This document shows positions 12,430 through 25,500 of a DNA stretch of 64,000 nucleotides, in pieces. The notes under the pieces were generated by a model. The model made no database searches and was not told where the DNA came from. It was given only the letters and a program-made list of their open reading frames with translations. Each line of letters opens with the position of its first letter. Position 1 is the first letter of the stretch. This DNA comes from Setaria digitata. Its lineage: Eukaryota; Nematoda; Chromadorea; Rhabditida; Setariidae. The stretch covers positions 62,001-126,000 of the forward strand of contig RCAB01000076.1 in assembly GCA_003640385.1 (NCBI GenBank), given 5' to 3'. The position numbers and the translations under genes were made by a program.

Positions 12430-13679
12430 ATGGAAGCGTCCTTACCGAATGGAGTTTCCACGTATTTCTCGCACTCAGAACAGATGTTCCCGGAAATCGA
12501 GGATGATAAAGTGCCAACGGAACAGTTCCTTAGAGCTTGTGGAGGAATCGCTGACTTTGTGGGTAAGTTCGATGATTTCCAGGTTTGAAGTTAATTTCCC
12601 TCTTGTAAGGTTTAAAATTTTAATTCTAAATGTCTTGTAAGAGACTGATAGCATGCGTTCAACTCCTATAACTAGACTGTAAAAAAAAAAAAAAATTGCG
12701 TTAAGTGGCCGTTAACATAAGACTGTCTTGAAGGTTTCTGTTCTAAGGAGTGTTTCAGGTTTTCTAGGAACAGCATTTGTACCGGTCAAGAATGATATAA
12801 GCGGTAACGTTACTAAAGTTAGGACAAAATACGAAAGTAATAAGACCAAGTTCAAATATATTGAAGATTTGATTGATTCTGATCTTGCTGAAAATGGTGG
12901 AAAAATGGGCATTGCGACCGAAGGATTGTTATGGCTCAAGAGGTCTGACTGGTTTCTCTTCAGATTAATACAGGATCCGATGTACTCATTCATGTTCTGA
13001 GCACCGAGTACATTTTTTAGCAGTTCCATACCACAATAGAATACCCTTCTTCGGATCTGCTTCATTCATATTATATTGATTGAAATCCATAGAGAAGTTA
13101 ATTGTGACAAACTCTGCAAAAGTTTTAGCACTGAAAAGGTTTCCTCACGAAAGTATTTTTTAGAGGTTTAGAATTTATGCTTGAATTTTTGTCGGAAATG
13201 GTACAAGTGTACCGGTCTTCAGTAGACAAGAAGAAAACAAACAGTTTGACGGATTCAATCAACAAGGCTTATAATAACACACTCAAAAGGCACCACGGTT
13301 TTGTATCAAGGCAGTTGTTTAAGGTAGTACTTATACTCTTCATAATTCTTCCTAAACGAAATTCAGACAACTAATTTTGCTCTTCAAGACAGATAAAACT
13401 TCTGTCCTTCAGGGTTCTATGGTAGTGACACTTTCCTTTAAATTATATCACTCTATGCAATCTCAGGTCATTATTTTGGCAGCTCCAACCCGGAGTACCA
13501 TTTTAAAAGTACTTGCTGAAGGCGTCGATGGTGCGGACGATATATGCATTGATCACATCGCAGCACACCTTGGTAACTTCAAGACTAATGTAGCTCATAT
13601 TGTTAATTATTACATCATCAAAGAATTGGACACACCTAATCCATTGTTAAAAAATCAAACATATAAACAACTCTCCTGA
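12430..13679 (+). CDS. Glycolipid transfer protein (GLTP) domain protein
   Basis: Moves glycosphingolipids or ceramide-1-phosphate between membranes as a soluble all-helical carrier. Four exons, 12430-12558, 12734-12942, 13164-13323 and 13467-13679, give 236 aa, close to the family's usual 205-220 plus a short N-terminal extension. The family's headgroup pocket is visible: D64, N68 and K71 in VKNDISGNVTK, W110 in LLWLKR and H157 in KRHHGF. Which lipid is bound (GLTP or CPTP class) cannot be decided from this alone. Exon 1 must end at 12558 (donor GTGGGT) to keep phase, although a better GTAAGT donor overlaps four bases further on. A probable trans-splice acceptor precedes the start. Confidence 0.93.
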
Positions 13680-14907
13680 CTTCTAATTAAACATACATCA
13701 CCACAGTACTTCTAAGCCTATGCCATATATGTGATGCACCAGTATTAGTACTAGCCCTTATATTATTGAGCCTAATATCTTATGTCCCATATCTAGTAAA
13801 GCAATAGTGGTACTACTTCAAATACCTGATGTTGTAATAATTTTTCATCTATCCTCCACAACATTTGGAAATTCCTGTTATGTTATTATTCATTCTTAAA
13901 GTTGCTTATTGAGTCGCGGTGTTTGAAGCTCTGCTTCACAATAGCAGTTTTATTTATGACAACTCTTCTAGTTTTTCGACTAACATATACTCCAACCTTC
14001 GAGTAATTTTGGAGTGCAAATAATGTCTTTTCATGCAGCCTGAGAGTGGCAACAAATGTTTTTCTTCTACATTTCAGGATTTACATGATTAACTCCATGA
14101 ATACCTCTTCGGATTACTAAATATTTTTTTTGACAGCATCCACACTCGGTTGGAAGATGTAGTGTTCCATTTCTCCATGTTTTCCTCTTTTCATTTTGTC
14201 GGAGATTAGTTATGAAACACAGCTGGTAAAACCAGTAAAAAATTTAATAAATCACAGTACACCTTAATAACTGGATAAAAAGAACCTGTGATATGCAACA
14301 GTGGCAGCTTAACTAACGCCTTACTTATTAATAGTTGCAACTAGCACACTACAACCGGTGATAGAAAAACCTAACTTTCTTCCTAGTTACAGCTCAATTT
14401 TTTCGTTTTTTTTTTTGATTCTTTCAATAAATTCGATATCAGGCACATTAGACGGGGGATAGGATAGCGATGTAAATTTCTTGAACCAATGTTAAGCTAA
14501 AAAAGTAATGTTTTCCTTAGATAAAGAAAGCAATGTCCAATTCTGGCATCTTCAAGTTAGAAATGAAACAGTTTAATGCTTGGGGATTGAAAGTTTAATG
14601 TAATTCAAATTCCATATATCTCTGACAGTACTACTTCAGGGAAATGCTACGGTTATATATTCTTTAATGGTGAAGATCTGCAGCAATAAAGGACTTAAGC
14701 TGTTAAAGAAATGGAAAAGAACCCGTGTTAGTCCAAAAGCACATTCATAAGGAGGAGAATAATGTATGATAAAAGACTTCTATTAAAAAATTAAACGCTG
14801 AATCTATGCACCAAGTCAACTACTCGCTTAATATGGTGAGGTGTTACCATCAAAAAGGAATTAACTCTTTTGAAGTAGCACTTAGGTGCTTGATGACAAA
14901 TTAGCCG
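13680..14907. other. Intergenic region between convergent GLTP and FBXO28-like genes
   Basis: Tail-to-tail gene ends; AT-rich sequence with no coding exon recognised on either strand. Confidence 0.6.
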
Positions 14908-17523
14908 TTAGTTACTCCGCTTAACAGTTTTCTTGCATAGCACAGTATTAGCTTTTCTCTTCCCCGTATTTTTCATTTTTCCAGACGGACCTGCAGGTGG
15001 TGAGCTCGGCTGCGACAATTCCTCGACGGCTTTCAATTCTTTCATGAAGTTAAACGAAATTTTGGAGCTAACCTGCAAATTAACGTCGTAAACAAAAAAG
15101 GGTGAATCAGAGATCATCGTCAATTGTAGATAAGAGATTTCCCACTGAGCTCGAATCAGGAACAAGTATTAGAAAAGAAATTACTTGATGCATGCATTCA
15201 ATGATACTATTTATAGCTTTGCTTTGTTCACGTATCACGCGATCCTGCTCAGCGATTATTCGTTCATGTTGCTTAACTTTCTCATCAATCCTTCTCTTCC
15301 ATTGGTTCATCTTGGTATAATCACTGATACTACGCGTCATTGGGCTAGTACTGCTCCTGCTTATCACGATATTCGAAGGTGTACTGTACAACGAACGAAC
15401 GCTGAATAAAGTAATTATGATTAATTTGGAAAGAGCGATGCAATAAAAAAAAAATGATTTATAGTGTATTTGTATGGAGTTCATAGTGACTTACCTGTCA
15501 CTCAGTGTTGCAGATGAAAAGCTATTAGGCAGCGATTCCAAAGAGTATCGAGAATGAGAACGGCACAGAAGACTTAACGGATCTCGGATACGTAAAGCTG
15601 GTGCAATTTGTTCTTCAAAATATTCCATTGCCATACTAAAGAGTGAGAAGACAATTCGAGGGCTATGAATTCAAAATATTTGCAATAGAAAAACTGGGAA
15701 ACGACAAGGGTTTTTTTTTACGATACTCGCCAATAACTACCCTTCACTGGTTTACTTTAACAAGCAAACCTCGAATAATCCCGAATATCTCTCAACGACT
15801 CCTGTGTTTCCGGTGGTTGTATTCTTCGTTTAACGCAATTGTCCAGCATGCGCAACACGGAGAAACCTTCATCCAATACCTACATGGAAGATACGTGACA
15901 TCATGTTCGATTCAAAGCATTTATTGGAATGAACATTCGACCAAAACACATTAATTACTCTGTACTGCTTAAACCTGCTTAAATCAGTATAACCTTGTTA
16001 TGAAGAATTGACAATTAATAAAAGATATCCTTGTCCGAAAAAAAAATACCTAGTCCAGTGACTCTATCCACACAAGGAATTTTTTGCACTCCATAGCTCA
16101 ATTAAATCAGAGACCAAGATATGAACTAAGCTAATGAGTGTTTGAATGCATTTTGGCCTGCCATATATCTATATATACTTAATATCGTTTGACATCTACT
16201 TTTATTTAAAAAAGAAAACATTTATGAACAGTTACTTACTTTACCAGCTATAAAGCAACAGGTGTCATTGTCAATATATTTCCTGAATGTCATCGAAAGC
16301 AATGCATAACGTGTTTCCAACGCCGAGTAAACCTCATTGACACGCGACAGAGTATGCAGCCTTGAACACAAAATGTCTTATTGCTTCCATAAAAATGAAC
16401 GCTTGCTATTCGACCACACTCACGGAGGAGATCTAAGTGCCGAAATGGGGTAACAAATGGAGCGAACACGAGCCAAATAACTAAGATTTGACAAACTTGC
16501 ATCGAATATTGAACTCATCCACTACAATGATTAAAATAGTTATAGAAGAGAAATTTGATGTGCTCTAGAATTTCCATTCTTCGTAGTTTCCAAGACTTGA
16601 AGATACTAGAGGTTGCCAAAAAAAAATGTTTCAGCTAGGTCTGTTTTCTGAAGCATGAATTTTCTACAACAAGTCTTATTATTATATTATTAACAACTTG
16701 AAATAACAATCAACTATACATTTAAAAGAAAAGACTTGTATAAAAAAATATGTAAGGAAAACTACCCTTATTCCTATTCCTCTTATTATATTACGAATGA
16801 AATGTTGTGAGATATGTTATTCGGTAAGTTGTTGGTAATTGTACTTCCCATCAAAGTATATAGGTAACTTATTAAAGTATATAAAATCAACGAACTTCCC
16901 TCTACAATAAGTGACAAAAAAGGAACAGACATTANGATTAGTAGATCGTAGGAAAAAAAAAAAGAAAATCAGTACCTTCGCTGAGATTCTCTTTTCGGCA
17001 ACATTTTTTTCNCATTAGTAGATCGTAGGAAAAAAGAAAATCAGTACCTTCGCTGAGATTCTCTTTTCGGCAACATTTTTTTCATTCGGCTCATTGCTTT
17101 ATCTAGTTGTTCACCAAGCCGAAAAAATGATTTATTTAAGATGGAACGTGCTACCGAATCGAAACTTTTGGAAACCTAAATTGAATGAGTTATGAAAGTT
17201 TAAAAAAAAGATTTATTTGTATCAAAGTAGTTTACACAAGAAATATATCGAGGAAAAAAACTAACAGTTTTTCTTCAATCATAGCATATATTACACAAAC
17301 GAAATGATTGAAACGGAGCACTTCCAGTCACTGTACCACGAACTTCGTCATGATAGACAGTATCTCTTCCAAAGATAAAAAGTTAACTAACTGCTCTCAA
17401 CGAACTGATATCATCGTAAGAAAGGCAATTCAAGATATATGTGATAATTTCCACCGGAAGTGTATTCAAATTGATTTCCGCAGGTGTCACCATATTACTG
17501 CATCCTGTCGGTGTGCTTGCCAT
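14908..17523 (-). CDS. F-box protein of the FBXO28 family
   Basis: Substrate receptor of an SCF ubiquitin ligase; FBXO28 is nuclear in vertebrates. Seven minus-strand exons join in phase to 337 aa (human about 368): 17392-17523, 17048-17175, 16240-16360, 15770-15879, 15495-15635, 15185-15401 and 14908-15072. The F-box (LPVEIITYILNCLSYDDISS, about residues 22-41) continues into exon 2. Then follow the family blocks LPKRESQRR, LETRYALLSMTFRKYIDNDT with CCFIAGK, and SMAMEYFEEQIAP. A coiled coil (WKRRIDEKVKQHERIIAEQ, about 230-265) comes next. A basic tail with KRK and KKTVKR ends the protein, probably a nuclear signal. A 70-75 bp copy of the exon 2 end lies in the following intron, bounded by N characters. 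Confidence 0.92.
16937..17083. repeat. N-flanked tandem duplication over the end of FBXO28 exon 2
   Basis: Copy A (16937-17011) and copy B (17014-17083) differ only in the length of a poly-A run. N characters sit at 16935 and 17012. Copy B is joined to the rest of exon 2. The pattern suggests imperfect gap closure in the assembly, though a real local duplication is possible. Confidence 0.85.
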
Positions 17524-19775
17524 ATATGGGATTCGTAATTTAAATTTCTTTAGGCGAAACAATACAATCTGAAATGATCGAGAAAAATTAGTTCTGCTAC
17601 AGATCTATCCGGTTGCATATTCTAAGACTCGAGTGTTACAAACGCACAATGCCGCAAAAACTGGTTATCATTTCGTGAAGTTATGAAAACAGAAGGAAAG
17701 ATAAAACCGTACAGGATATCGGGACAAAGAAGTGAAATCATACAGTATGCAGGAAAAAGACCGCTACTTCCTACAAACAAACCCAAAAAATTGGACAAAT
17801 GAACCCATCCAGACTCTTCGGAATGCAAGACATCACACGAACCCCGCTACTCCGTCAAGCCACACTCCCCTCCCTACGCCTCACCAGATCTCGCAACTTC
17901 CGCCCGGACCACGATGGTGACAGTAATCTACGGCTCGGCCTTATTTTGACGTAGTGCAAGGTATGAGAACGAGTAGCCAGTCCTGTCCTTTGTTACGGTT
18001 GGTTGTTTGTGGTGCCTTAATTAGGCCATTTGCAGGTATGTGGCACCAGTTCCTAAGGTGTGTTTGTACTTTCGTTTGTCATATCCTCTCTACTATTTTT
18101 TTCTGGCAGCTGCAGTTAAGACTGAGAAAAGGACCAAGTCTTATAAGTTTGTCTTTTCCAGAAAGCACTTTCTTCGATTGTTATATTAGCAGATGCATTT
18201 CATTCATACTGTATCATCCTTGTTTTATAAGATCTTATAGGAGAGTTAGCACTTTAATTTGAGGTAATAAACCCTATATTTACTTGCAAATTTTTCGGAT
18301 TATTTGCAGGCAATATTTGAATCAAGAACATGTAATTCAGAAGGTATGCAATTTAACATTTAATATTACTTGTAATTCTTATGGTCCTTTTAGTTTCATG
18401 CTTCTGTATTCTTATAACTCATTAACTCTTCATTTACGAAAGAAATGCTTTATCCCATCCTTTCCGGATGCATTAATGATCATATTAGGCATCTTAAGAT
18501 ATTTTTCCAATACAAACCACTATCGGTTTTTTGGATTATTTGAGAAGCCATCATTCTATATGTTTACGTTGGAAGCATTCTCATGTATTGTATGACCACT
18601 TATTTGCTTAAATTTTGAGTGACTATCTTCCACTATCTATTTCTAACCTTTTATTTCTTCTGAGGATTGCAGCTTTGTAGAGAAATAGTTCTACTGATTT
18701 AATCGAATTAGATCGTCCTAATTGTTGTATTTGATTTGAGTCGGTCAAGATAGATTGTAATTATATTGAAAATTCAATTCAAATTCTGTTCCTTAGTTTT
18801 CCATGAATTTCCCGGTTTGCATTCCACACACTTGACTGTTGCAGTTAGCAGATTCAAAGATAATTCGATCAGCAGCACGCTTTTTTGTCTCGGCTGTGTA
18901 TGGCGTGGGTACTTCGGTCTTTCGGGGTTTTCCGGAACGAATCAAATTTTTTTCGAAGGTGTTCAGCGAAGAGTTCAAAAAGTCACTGACACAGAAGAAG
19001 TGATTTCATTTATTGCATATATACATTGTAAATGCTAACTTATAGCCAGTGATCATCACAAAGAAAATGCTTCAGTAACTTAAGCATCACAGTTTGGTGT
19101 TACTTTTTTGTCATCACTTCATTTTGCAGTTCAACTTTGAGTTATTTCATTAGTGCATGTTACTCATCCCTCAAGGACCATACTGCTTACCGGGATTTAT
19201 GTAGTAGTGTATCACATATAGTGAAATATAAAGTAATTCCGTTACCCTAAACTAAGCCGTGGTAGCAGTAGTGTTCTTTTTCATCCATTTAGTCTCCTTA
19301 CTGCAACACATTTTACAAATTTCATTACCACAACGTCGAATATGCGAATGCAATTGGTTAAGAAGATTTTAAACTTTACGTTTTTTTTCCAGTCCTTTCC
19401 ATATGATGTTTCTATTTAATCAAGAATTTAAATGTAATAAATTCTTTAAATTGTCTTCTCCGGGATGACTCCATCCAGTTGGATTTTAATTTACTCACTT
19501 TTTGTGCTGACTGCATTCGGCTGGCGGTTTGTTGTGGCAGAAGGTCAGAAAACAAGACAACAAACAACAATTTGACTGCACGATGCATAAAATAGAAATT
19601 CCGTTCAGATATATGAAATATGTATTTTTCTTATCATTATTCGCGATTGATGCATTTTTTTCTCCATTTCTGACTAATTTTTTTCCAAAAATTTGTGATT
19701 CTTAAAGTTTGTCTGCAACATTTAGAATCATTTTACTTTGTATACATGTACGAAAATCACTTATAAAAGATGATG
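17524..19775. other. Intergenic region, no supported gene
   Basis: AT-rich. It contains several 60-100 codon open frames on both strands (about 17954-18262, 18284-18595 and 18766-19038), none with splice partners or family similarity that I can support. It probably contains the upstream region of the FBXO28-like gene and the 3' region of the RING gene. Confidence 0.5.
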
Positions 19776-22556
19776 TCAGAGTGACTCGACGCTGGCTAAA
19801 TTACTGAGCTCTTGTCTTTGTTTATTTCTGGAGTTGATATTCCTCAGTTTGACGGACGGTTGTATGCAAAAATCTGTTCGCACAGATGGTGTTGGGAATG
19901 AAATTGCAGTGAAGTCGGGTGGAATGGCCGACACAGATGATCGGATATTTCGACTCACTGGTAGGACACTTTTGGGGGGTACTGACGAGAAGTGAAGTGA
20001 TGTAACTCCTAAACTGAATGTATTAGAGCTGGACGTAGCTTTCGGCTTTCGTGGTTCAGATGGTGACAATGGATGTGATAGGGAACGTGAACGGACGCGT
20101 ACAACGTTCACTACGTGGGATGCAGTTGTTGACGGCCTCCGTATTTGCCACGAAATCCGATGCGCTGCATTTTTTGTTTGCTCTGAATGCGCTGCAAAAG
20201 ACCTGCTTATAAAATGGATGCATTTGCATAAGAATATTATCTGCCAAGGAGTATGACATATGGAACTATTCGACGAAGATAGATAGACCCGTGTCACACC
20301 AACCTGAAGGAATGAGACTTTTTGCAGCACTCCGGGAAAATGCATACATTTTTATTATTGTCAATGAATGGTATAATCAAAAGACTGTGGATTACACCCA
20401 TATGAAAGCAAAACAAATTCAGACATACCGATCACATTTTGTGATTCGCTTGCAAAGTGAACTGGTGAAGGTGCAGCATGTACTGCCAGAGGCGCTATTG
20501 CAAATGTATTTGTATTGGAGCAATGCATTACCTGAAATGTTAGAGTAAATACTGAGTGTGAATATCTCAGAAGTGAGGAAATTTTCTCGGCTGTCAAACA
20601 AGCAGTATCCGATGAGAGGACTAAACGAATGAAGGATGATAGTTCGCGATGTTTAGCTATCGGAGCAGTATTCGGATGTTGCTCACCTGAACAAGCTGAG
20701 GTGAAGTTGTCGGCGTAATATTGACTAGATCTTGTGTTTCGGAATGAGTTGTATATGGAAATACGGTTTCAGATCCAGTTAAGGAATGTATGTCAACGCT
20801 CATCATATCTCCATCCCTTGACTGATGAACACTTTCTCTGTGTGCATTGTTTGGTATACGCCGACCTACCGAAACATAGTATCCGAAAGCCTGAAATTTG
20901 GCCGTTCTCTTTGTCCGCATTCTAAATAAGACAGTGAATCTAGCAAGAAATAACAACTCCCATACCTTCAGAATATCGCTCTTACACATTGGGCAAGTTC
21001 TGTGTTCCAGAAGCCACGGATCAACACATGTTTTATGGAATATATGTCTAAAATTCTTCAATTTTTTCCTATTCAGTGTTCAGAGTGATATAATAATGTA
21101 CAGAAAAGAAGACTGAAATATTAACCTTTAGTTTGTTTTGGACCAATTTCAAAATTTTCAGACAAAAGATAGCCTTCGAAGGTAAAGATTTACCTACACG
21201 GAAGCGAACGAATAATATCACCGGTTCGATACGGATCAATGCAAACAGGACAATCGGTATCGAGCTCTTTGTCTCCAACTCGAATAGGCCTTGTTGGAAT
21301 ACGCGTTAGAGCCTTCTTAGCCGCATTGAACAATCGTCGCTGAAGACGATCTTTGGCATGCGCATAACGGAATCTAAATGAAATCTGGATACAGAAAGAA
21401 GTGATTCGGGATGCAAAGAAAGAGTACGGTGTGAGGGATTCGGGGAGATTCACAGCTCCAGTTAATTAAATAAAATGTCGGATAATCATGGCAATCATAG
21501 AGCTGGCGGTAAGAGATATCACTCCGTTGACCGTAAACCGTAATGCTACTATCTGCTTCACTGATTATTTTATCACTTGTTATAATCGTAAAAAGTTCAT
21601 TAATATCATAAGGGATAAAAATGAGTAATTAGAAAGGTCAGGGCAGGCTTACCTTTGTACATAGTAGAAGACAAGCCAAGCAAGTGAGATGACCATCAGA
21701 ATAATGAATGAAATGGAGACGAAGAGGACGGAAGTTTTGGAGAAACTGCGCAGGGCATCGCCATCAGCGCCGTCCAGAATTTGACAATCATCCAGGGCGA
21801 CAGGCGTTTCCTCCTCGATGAATGCAAAGCGAATCTTCTTCTCGTCTTCCACGTTGTTCATCTGTCGATAACTAACGCCACGAACGATAACAATCAACGA
21901 AACATTGAAATCTTTTAGCATCCGTTGCAAGTACGCATGAATATTGCTTAGACCAACTGGACATTCTGTACAATCCCCACAAGTCGTTATTATTTGCTAC
22001 AAATTAACCTTTTCACGATGAGTCTTGCTCAACTTAGACATCTAGCCAAGATGATGAATAGAAATGAATGCTTCTAGTTAAAGCAAGCGAATGAGGGGAA
22101 GAGATTGAAATGAACCGAACCTGATAACTGCTGAAAGAAAATACGGTGTTTGATGTGGCAGTAGTAACCAATCGACATATATCACCACCTACAAGTTGTT
22201 CCAATGGTACGTAGACCAAGCGACCGGATGGTAAAGGACTCGATCGAACCGGTGGATCGAAGGAGAGTTTATTGAAGGTTGCCGCACCACACTGTAACGA
22301 CTGGTGCTGCGAAGGCTGCAAATCCGGAAAGGTAATAATAATTAAGAAAGGAGAGTTAGCAAACAAAATTGACCCAAATTACCATCTCCTCACATGGAGC
22401 GATTTTCATTGCTAGTAATTAGTATTAGTTCATTTACACTTGCAAGCATTAACTTCCTCAGTTTCAATCCTTTCAATACAATTCAGTGATTGCAAACTTC
22501 TCCAACTTTTCACTTACGGATTCTTGAGGCTGGCTCTCTATTCCACGAACATCCAT
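19776..22556 (-). CDS. Goliath/GRAIL-type PA-TM-RING E3 ubiquitin ligase
   Basis: Membrane ubiquitin ligase of endosomes. Exons on the minus strand: 22121-22315, 21653-21996, 21194-21373, 20966-21047, 20687-20890 and 19776-20303, all in phase. A short candidate first exon lies at 22518-22556 (starts MDVRGIESQ). Order: lumenal protease-associated domain with cysteines ([10 protein letters not shown] and CQILDG), one membrane helix ([20 protein letters not shown]), then a RING-H2. The RING-H2 is built from [30 protein letters not shown] and CPMCKSDI. A long serine/proline/arginine-rich tail follows. About 523 aa with the candidate first exon. Members of this family carry a signal peptide, and none is encoded here, so the true 5' exon may lie further upstream in the gene-poor stretch. 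The family call is firm; the start is not. Confidence 0.85.
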
Positions 22557-25500
22557 ATACTTCTAGACATTTTTCCTTTCCTACAGTTCACAGTCTAACT
22601 TCGCTTCATTACAGTAGCATGAAGTTCTCAACTGCTGTTTAATAAAAGTCTATAATTCGAATGAAATTTTATCTTACTTTTACCTTGATAATTTCATTTC
22701 AATACTTGGATAGTTCGGTGAGGTGAGTAGATTTCAAACCAAAAAAAAAAAAACAGGAAACAAAGGATGTCTTGTTTTGAGAATGTAGAGCTTGTACTGA
22801 ACACCAGTCTGTTGGAACCTTTTTACACTCTCGATATTGGTCTACCTCAAGAATCACAGTAGTACACAATACTTCGAGAATCCAAAACTTAGACTGAGAC
22901 ACTATGGAGTCTTTCTGGAGTGCAAGTGCATTTCAAGGCCTGAAGGGAATCAGAAAAACTAAGGCTTTTATTGGTGGTTTGTGATAGCATCTTCAGCTTA
23001 GTCACTGAGTCACAAGAAATGACCAATGTCACTTGGCCATACAATGACACCTTGCTTCTTTGAGAAAGAGGGAATGAACAATGAAGGGAGACTGCTTACT
23101 ATTAGGTGCTATTCCAGTTGTGATCATCGATACATCTAGGATCCATCTAAATTGAATCAGGACGAACTGATTGAATATACTTAGTCCAATTTATCAGCTA
23201 CTCAACACTAATAAGCATTCATCATCATTTCAATCATTAAAATGGTCTAGATGGTTGCAAGAGGAAGTGCAGGATACATCGAATCAGAATAGTTTGTTTC
23301 GAGATTTGCTGGATTTCTCTCATAATACTGAGAAATTCCAGAAACAGAATGTCAAATATCGAAGATAAAATCCGAAGTGACTGGAACACGTCAACAGATG
23401 AGAGGGAAATACATAACTTTGCATCATTCTGATTTCATTACCTGGCCACTATCCTGCATTGTAACTGTTTGCAAAAGGCGATTTCTATACAGCGAATCAA
23501 CCGGCCAATTCACTGATCTTTCCATCTTCTTTACATACGTTACCATTACACAGGAAGAGGTGATTTAACCTTTCAGTTCTATTCTTTGAATGTAACTAGC
23601 CTCCAAAAGATCGGTCTTAAAGTGATTACCTAGCATACATTAGTACAGTTAGTCATCCACAACATGCAACTTGTAATCTTAAATAAGCTGAGAAAGATAA
23701 AGAGAGAGAGAGAGAGGAGACCTTTGGGCGCTGAAACAAATTACTACCTTAAATATAAAATTAATCTGATGAAATGAGTTAAGAACAGACCTGAGCAACA
23801 GTCTGAAAGACATGAAGTACCAGAATATAGAAACAAGCCGGCAACCGGTCCATTCCATTTAGTTGGACATATTTGTGTGCGATTATCTGCAAGAAAAAAT
23901 TCTGAAAGGCAAATGAATAAAGAGATGTGACAGTCATCAGTTAATGATGCTTAGTGGATGAGAGAATTTGAATCCGTCCCGCAGGAATCAGACTAGAGCT
24001 GACAGTAGAAGGCAGAATTCAACAAGACGACTGGGTGATTCAAGCAAAGCAACTGATTAGTCGAGTTTCATTAATTAAAAATTCCTGGAGGAAAAGTAAA
24101 ATAAAAAATGAGGAAATGGAGTACATATTCAACATTTATTTTTATATATAGAACTCGGGCTACATAGCCATGATGAATTAAAACTTGTACTCTCGAGTAA
24201 TCTCGAAAAGCATTTATTCTTACTCAGATCATAACAATAATAAACTATGCCATTATAATTAATTCTATCACCTTCAGTTATTGTGCGCTCAGTCCTGAGA
24301 GAAAGAACTTCATTTGCAAATTTCATATAATTAATGCTATCATTACAGAAGAGTGATGCTAACATTGATAAGGAATGAGCCAAAAAATAAATGACAAGTG
24401 TAAGAAAAGAGCATATTATGAAAGCTACTGATATCACTAGTTATCCCTATTGCTCCATCTTACATTCACATATCAGTCCCATCTATCAATTCATCAACTG
24501 ATCACTCCATTCACCTATTAACCCCACCACTTATCAGCCGACCTCCTTATCAATCCATCATCCACTACTACTCGATATCCATTGAATGTGACTTACTGAA
24601 TAACGCTTTGTCTTTCTAACAGAGAAAAGAACAACTGCTGATTTCACATTCATCTAAGCAAATTAGCCAAGAAAGAATCGTAAACCACTGAGGACTTATT
24701 TCTGATGAGAAGGGATGGATGCTTCATGACCTCTGTTTTTTACGGATTCTTGACCTGGAGATGAAATTATTTGAAAAGTGACCAAGTTTGGTTTTCCAAC
24801 TATCTTTTTTCTATCCAGATATCAGAAAATCTGTGGAGTAATTTAGCAAAATCGCCCTTTTCATCAAAGAAAAAAAAATGACTCAAACAGTTCACTTAAG
24901 CATATTTTTCCAAAATTTTAGTATTAATTTAGCAAGTTCATGTCAGTTTAAGCATGCTAAAACAATTTAGGTAAATAATAGACTTCAATCTCAGTCAGTG
25001 TCCGAATTAATTCAAGAAAGTAATTTTTAAGAAAGCAGGTTTCTCCAATCTCAGGAGATGGTTAGAAAAGAATCCAAAAAAGTACTTCCCGAGAATCGAG
25101 AAGCGGTGGCAGTCGTCACCAGTTGCTAACACTCACGACAACAGTCAGAGTTGGATTACAAATGTGATTTTCACCGAGATACAGTTCAAGAAAGCTACGT
25201 TTTACGGTTACCGGGAAGGAAGAAGAGGTGTAGCGTACGAGATGACTGATTAGAACGAACAAATTAAACGTAGACAGAATAATTGCCTCTTAAACTGAAC
25301 TCCTTGTCTGACCTTCTCCTACGTAATTTCCTTAAAGTATATTTTCGAAGCGTTTTTTGACCCTGACCTCTAGCAACAGATCATGTCATCAACATTAGAT
25401 GTTCCAATCAGTCGGTCACCAGATCTGCTAGAGCATCTACCTGACTACCGTATTCCTACCCTTATGCATTAAAATTGCAGCTAAACATGGAACTTTTTAA

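Noticed and set aside
12449..12640. Open frame overlapping GLTP exon 1
   Set aside because: It is a shifted frame of the real exon, which carries the family block PTEQFLRACGGIADF.
18766..19038. Open frames of 61-90 codons on both strands
   Set aside because: Somewhat GC-richer than surroundings, but no splice context or similarity supports either strand.
24129..24437. 102-codon minus-strand frame with a hydrophobic start and several cysteines
   Set aside because: Could be a secreted peptide, but there is no family match, no acceptor before the start and no partner exon.
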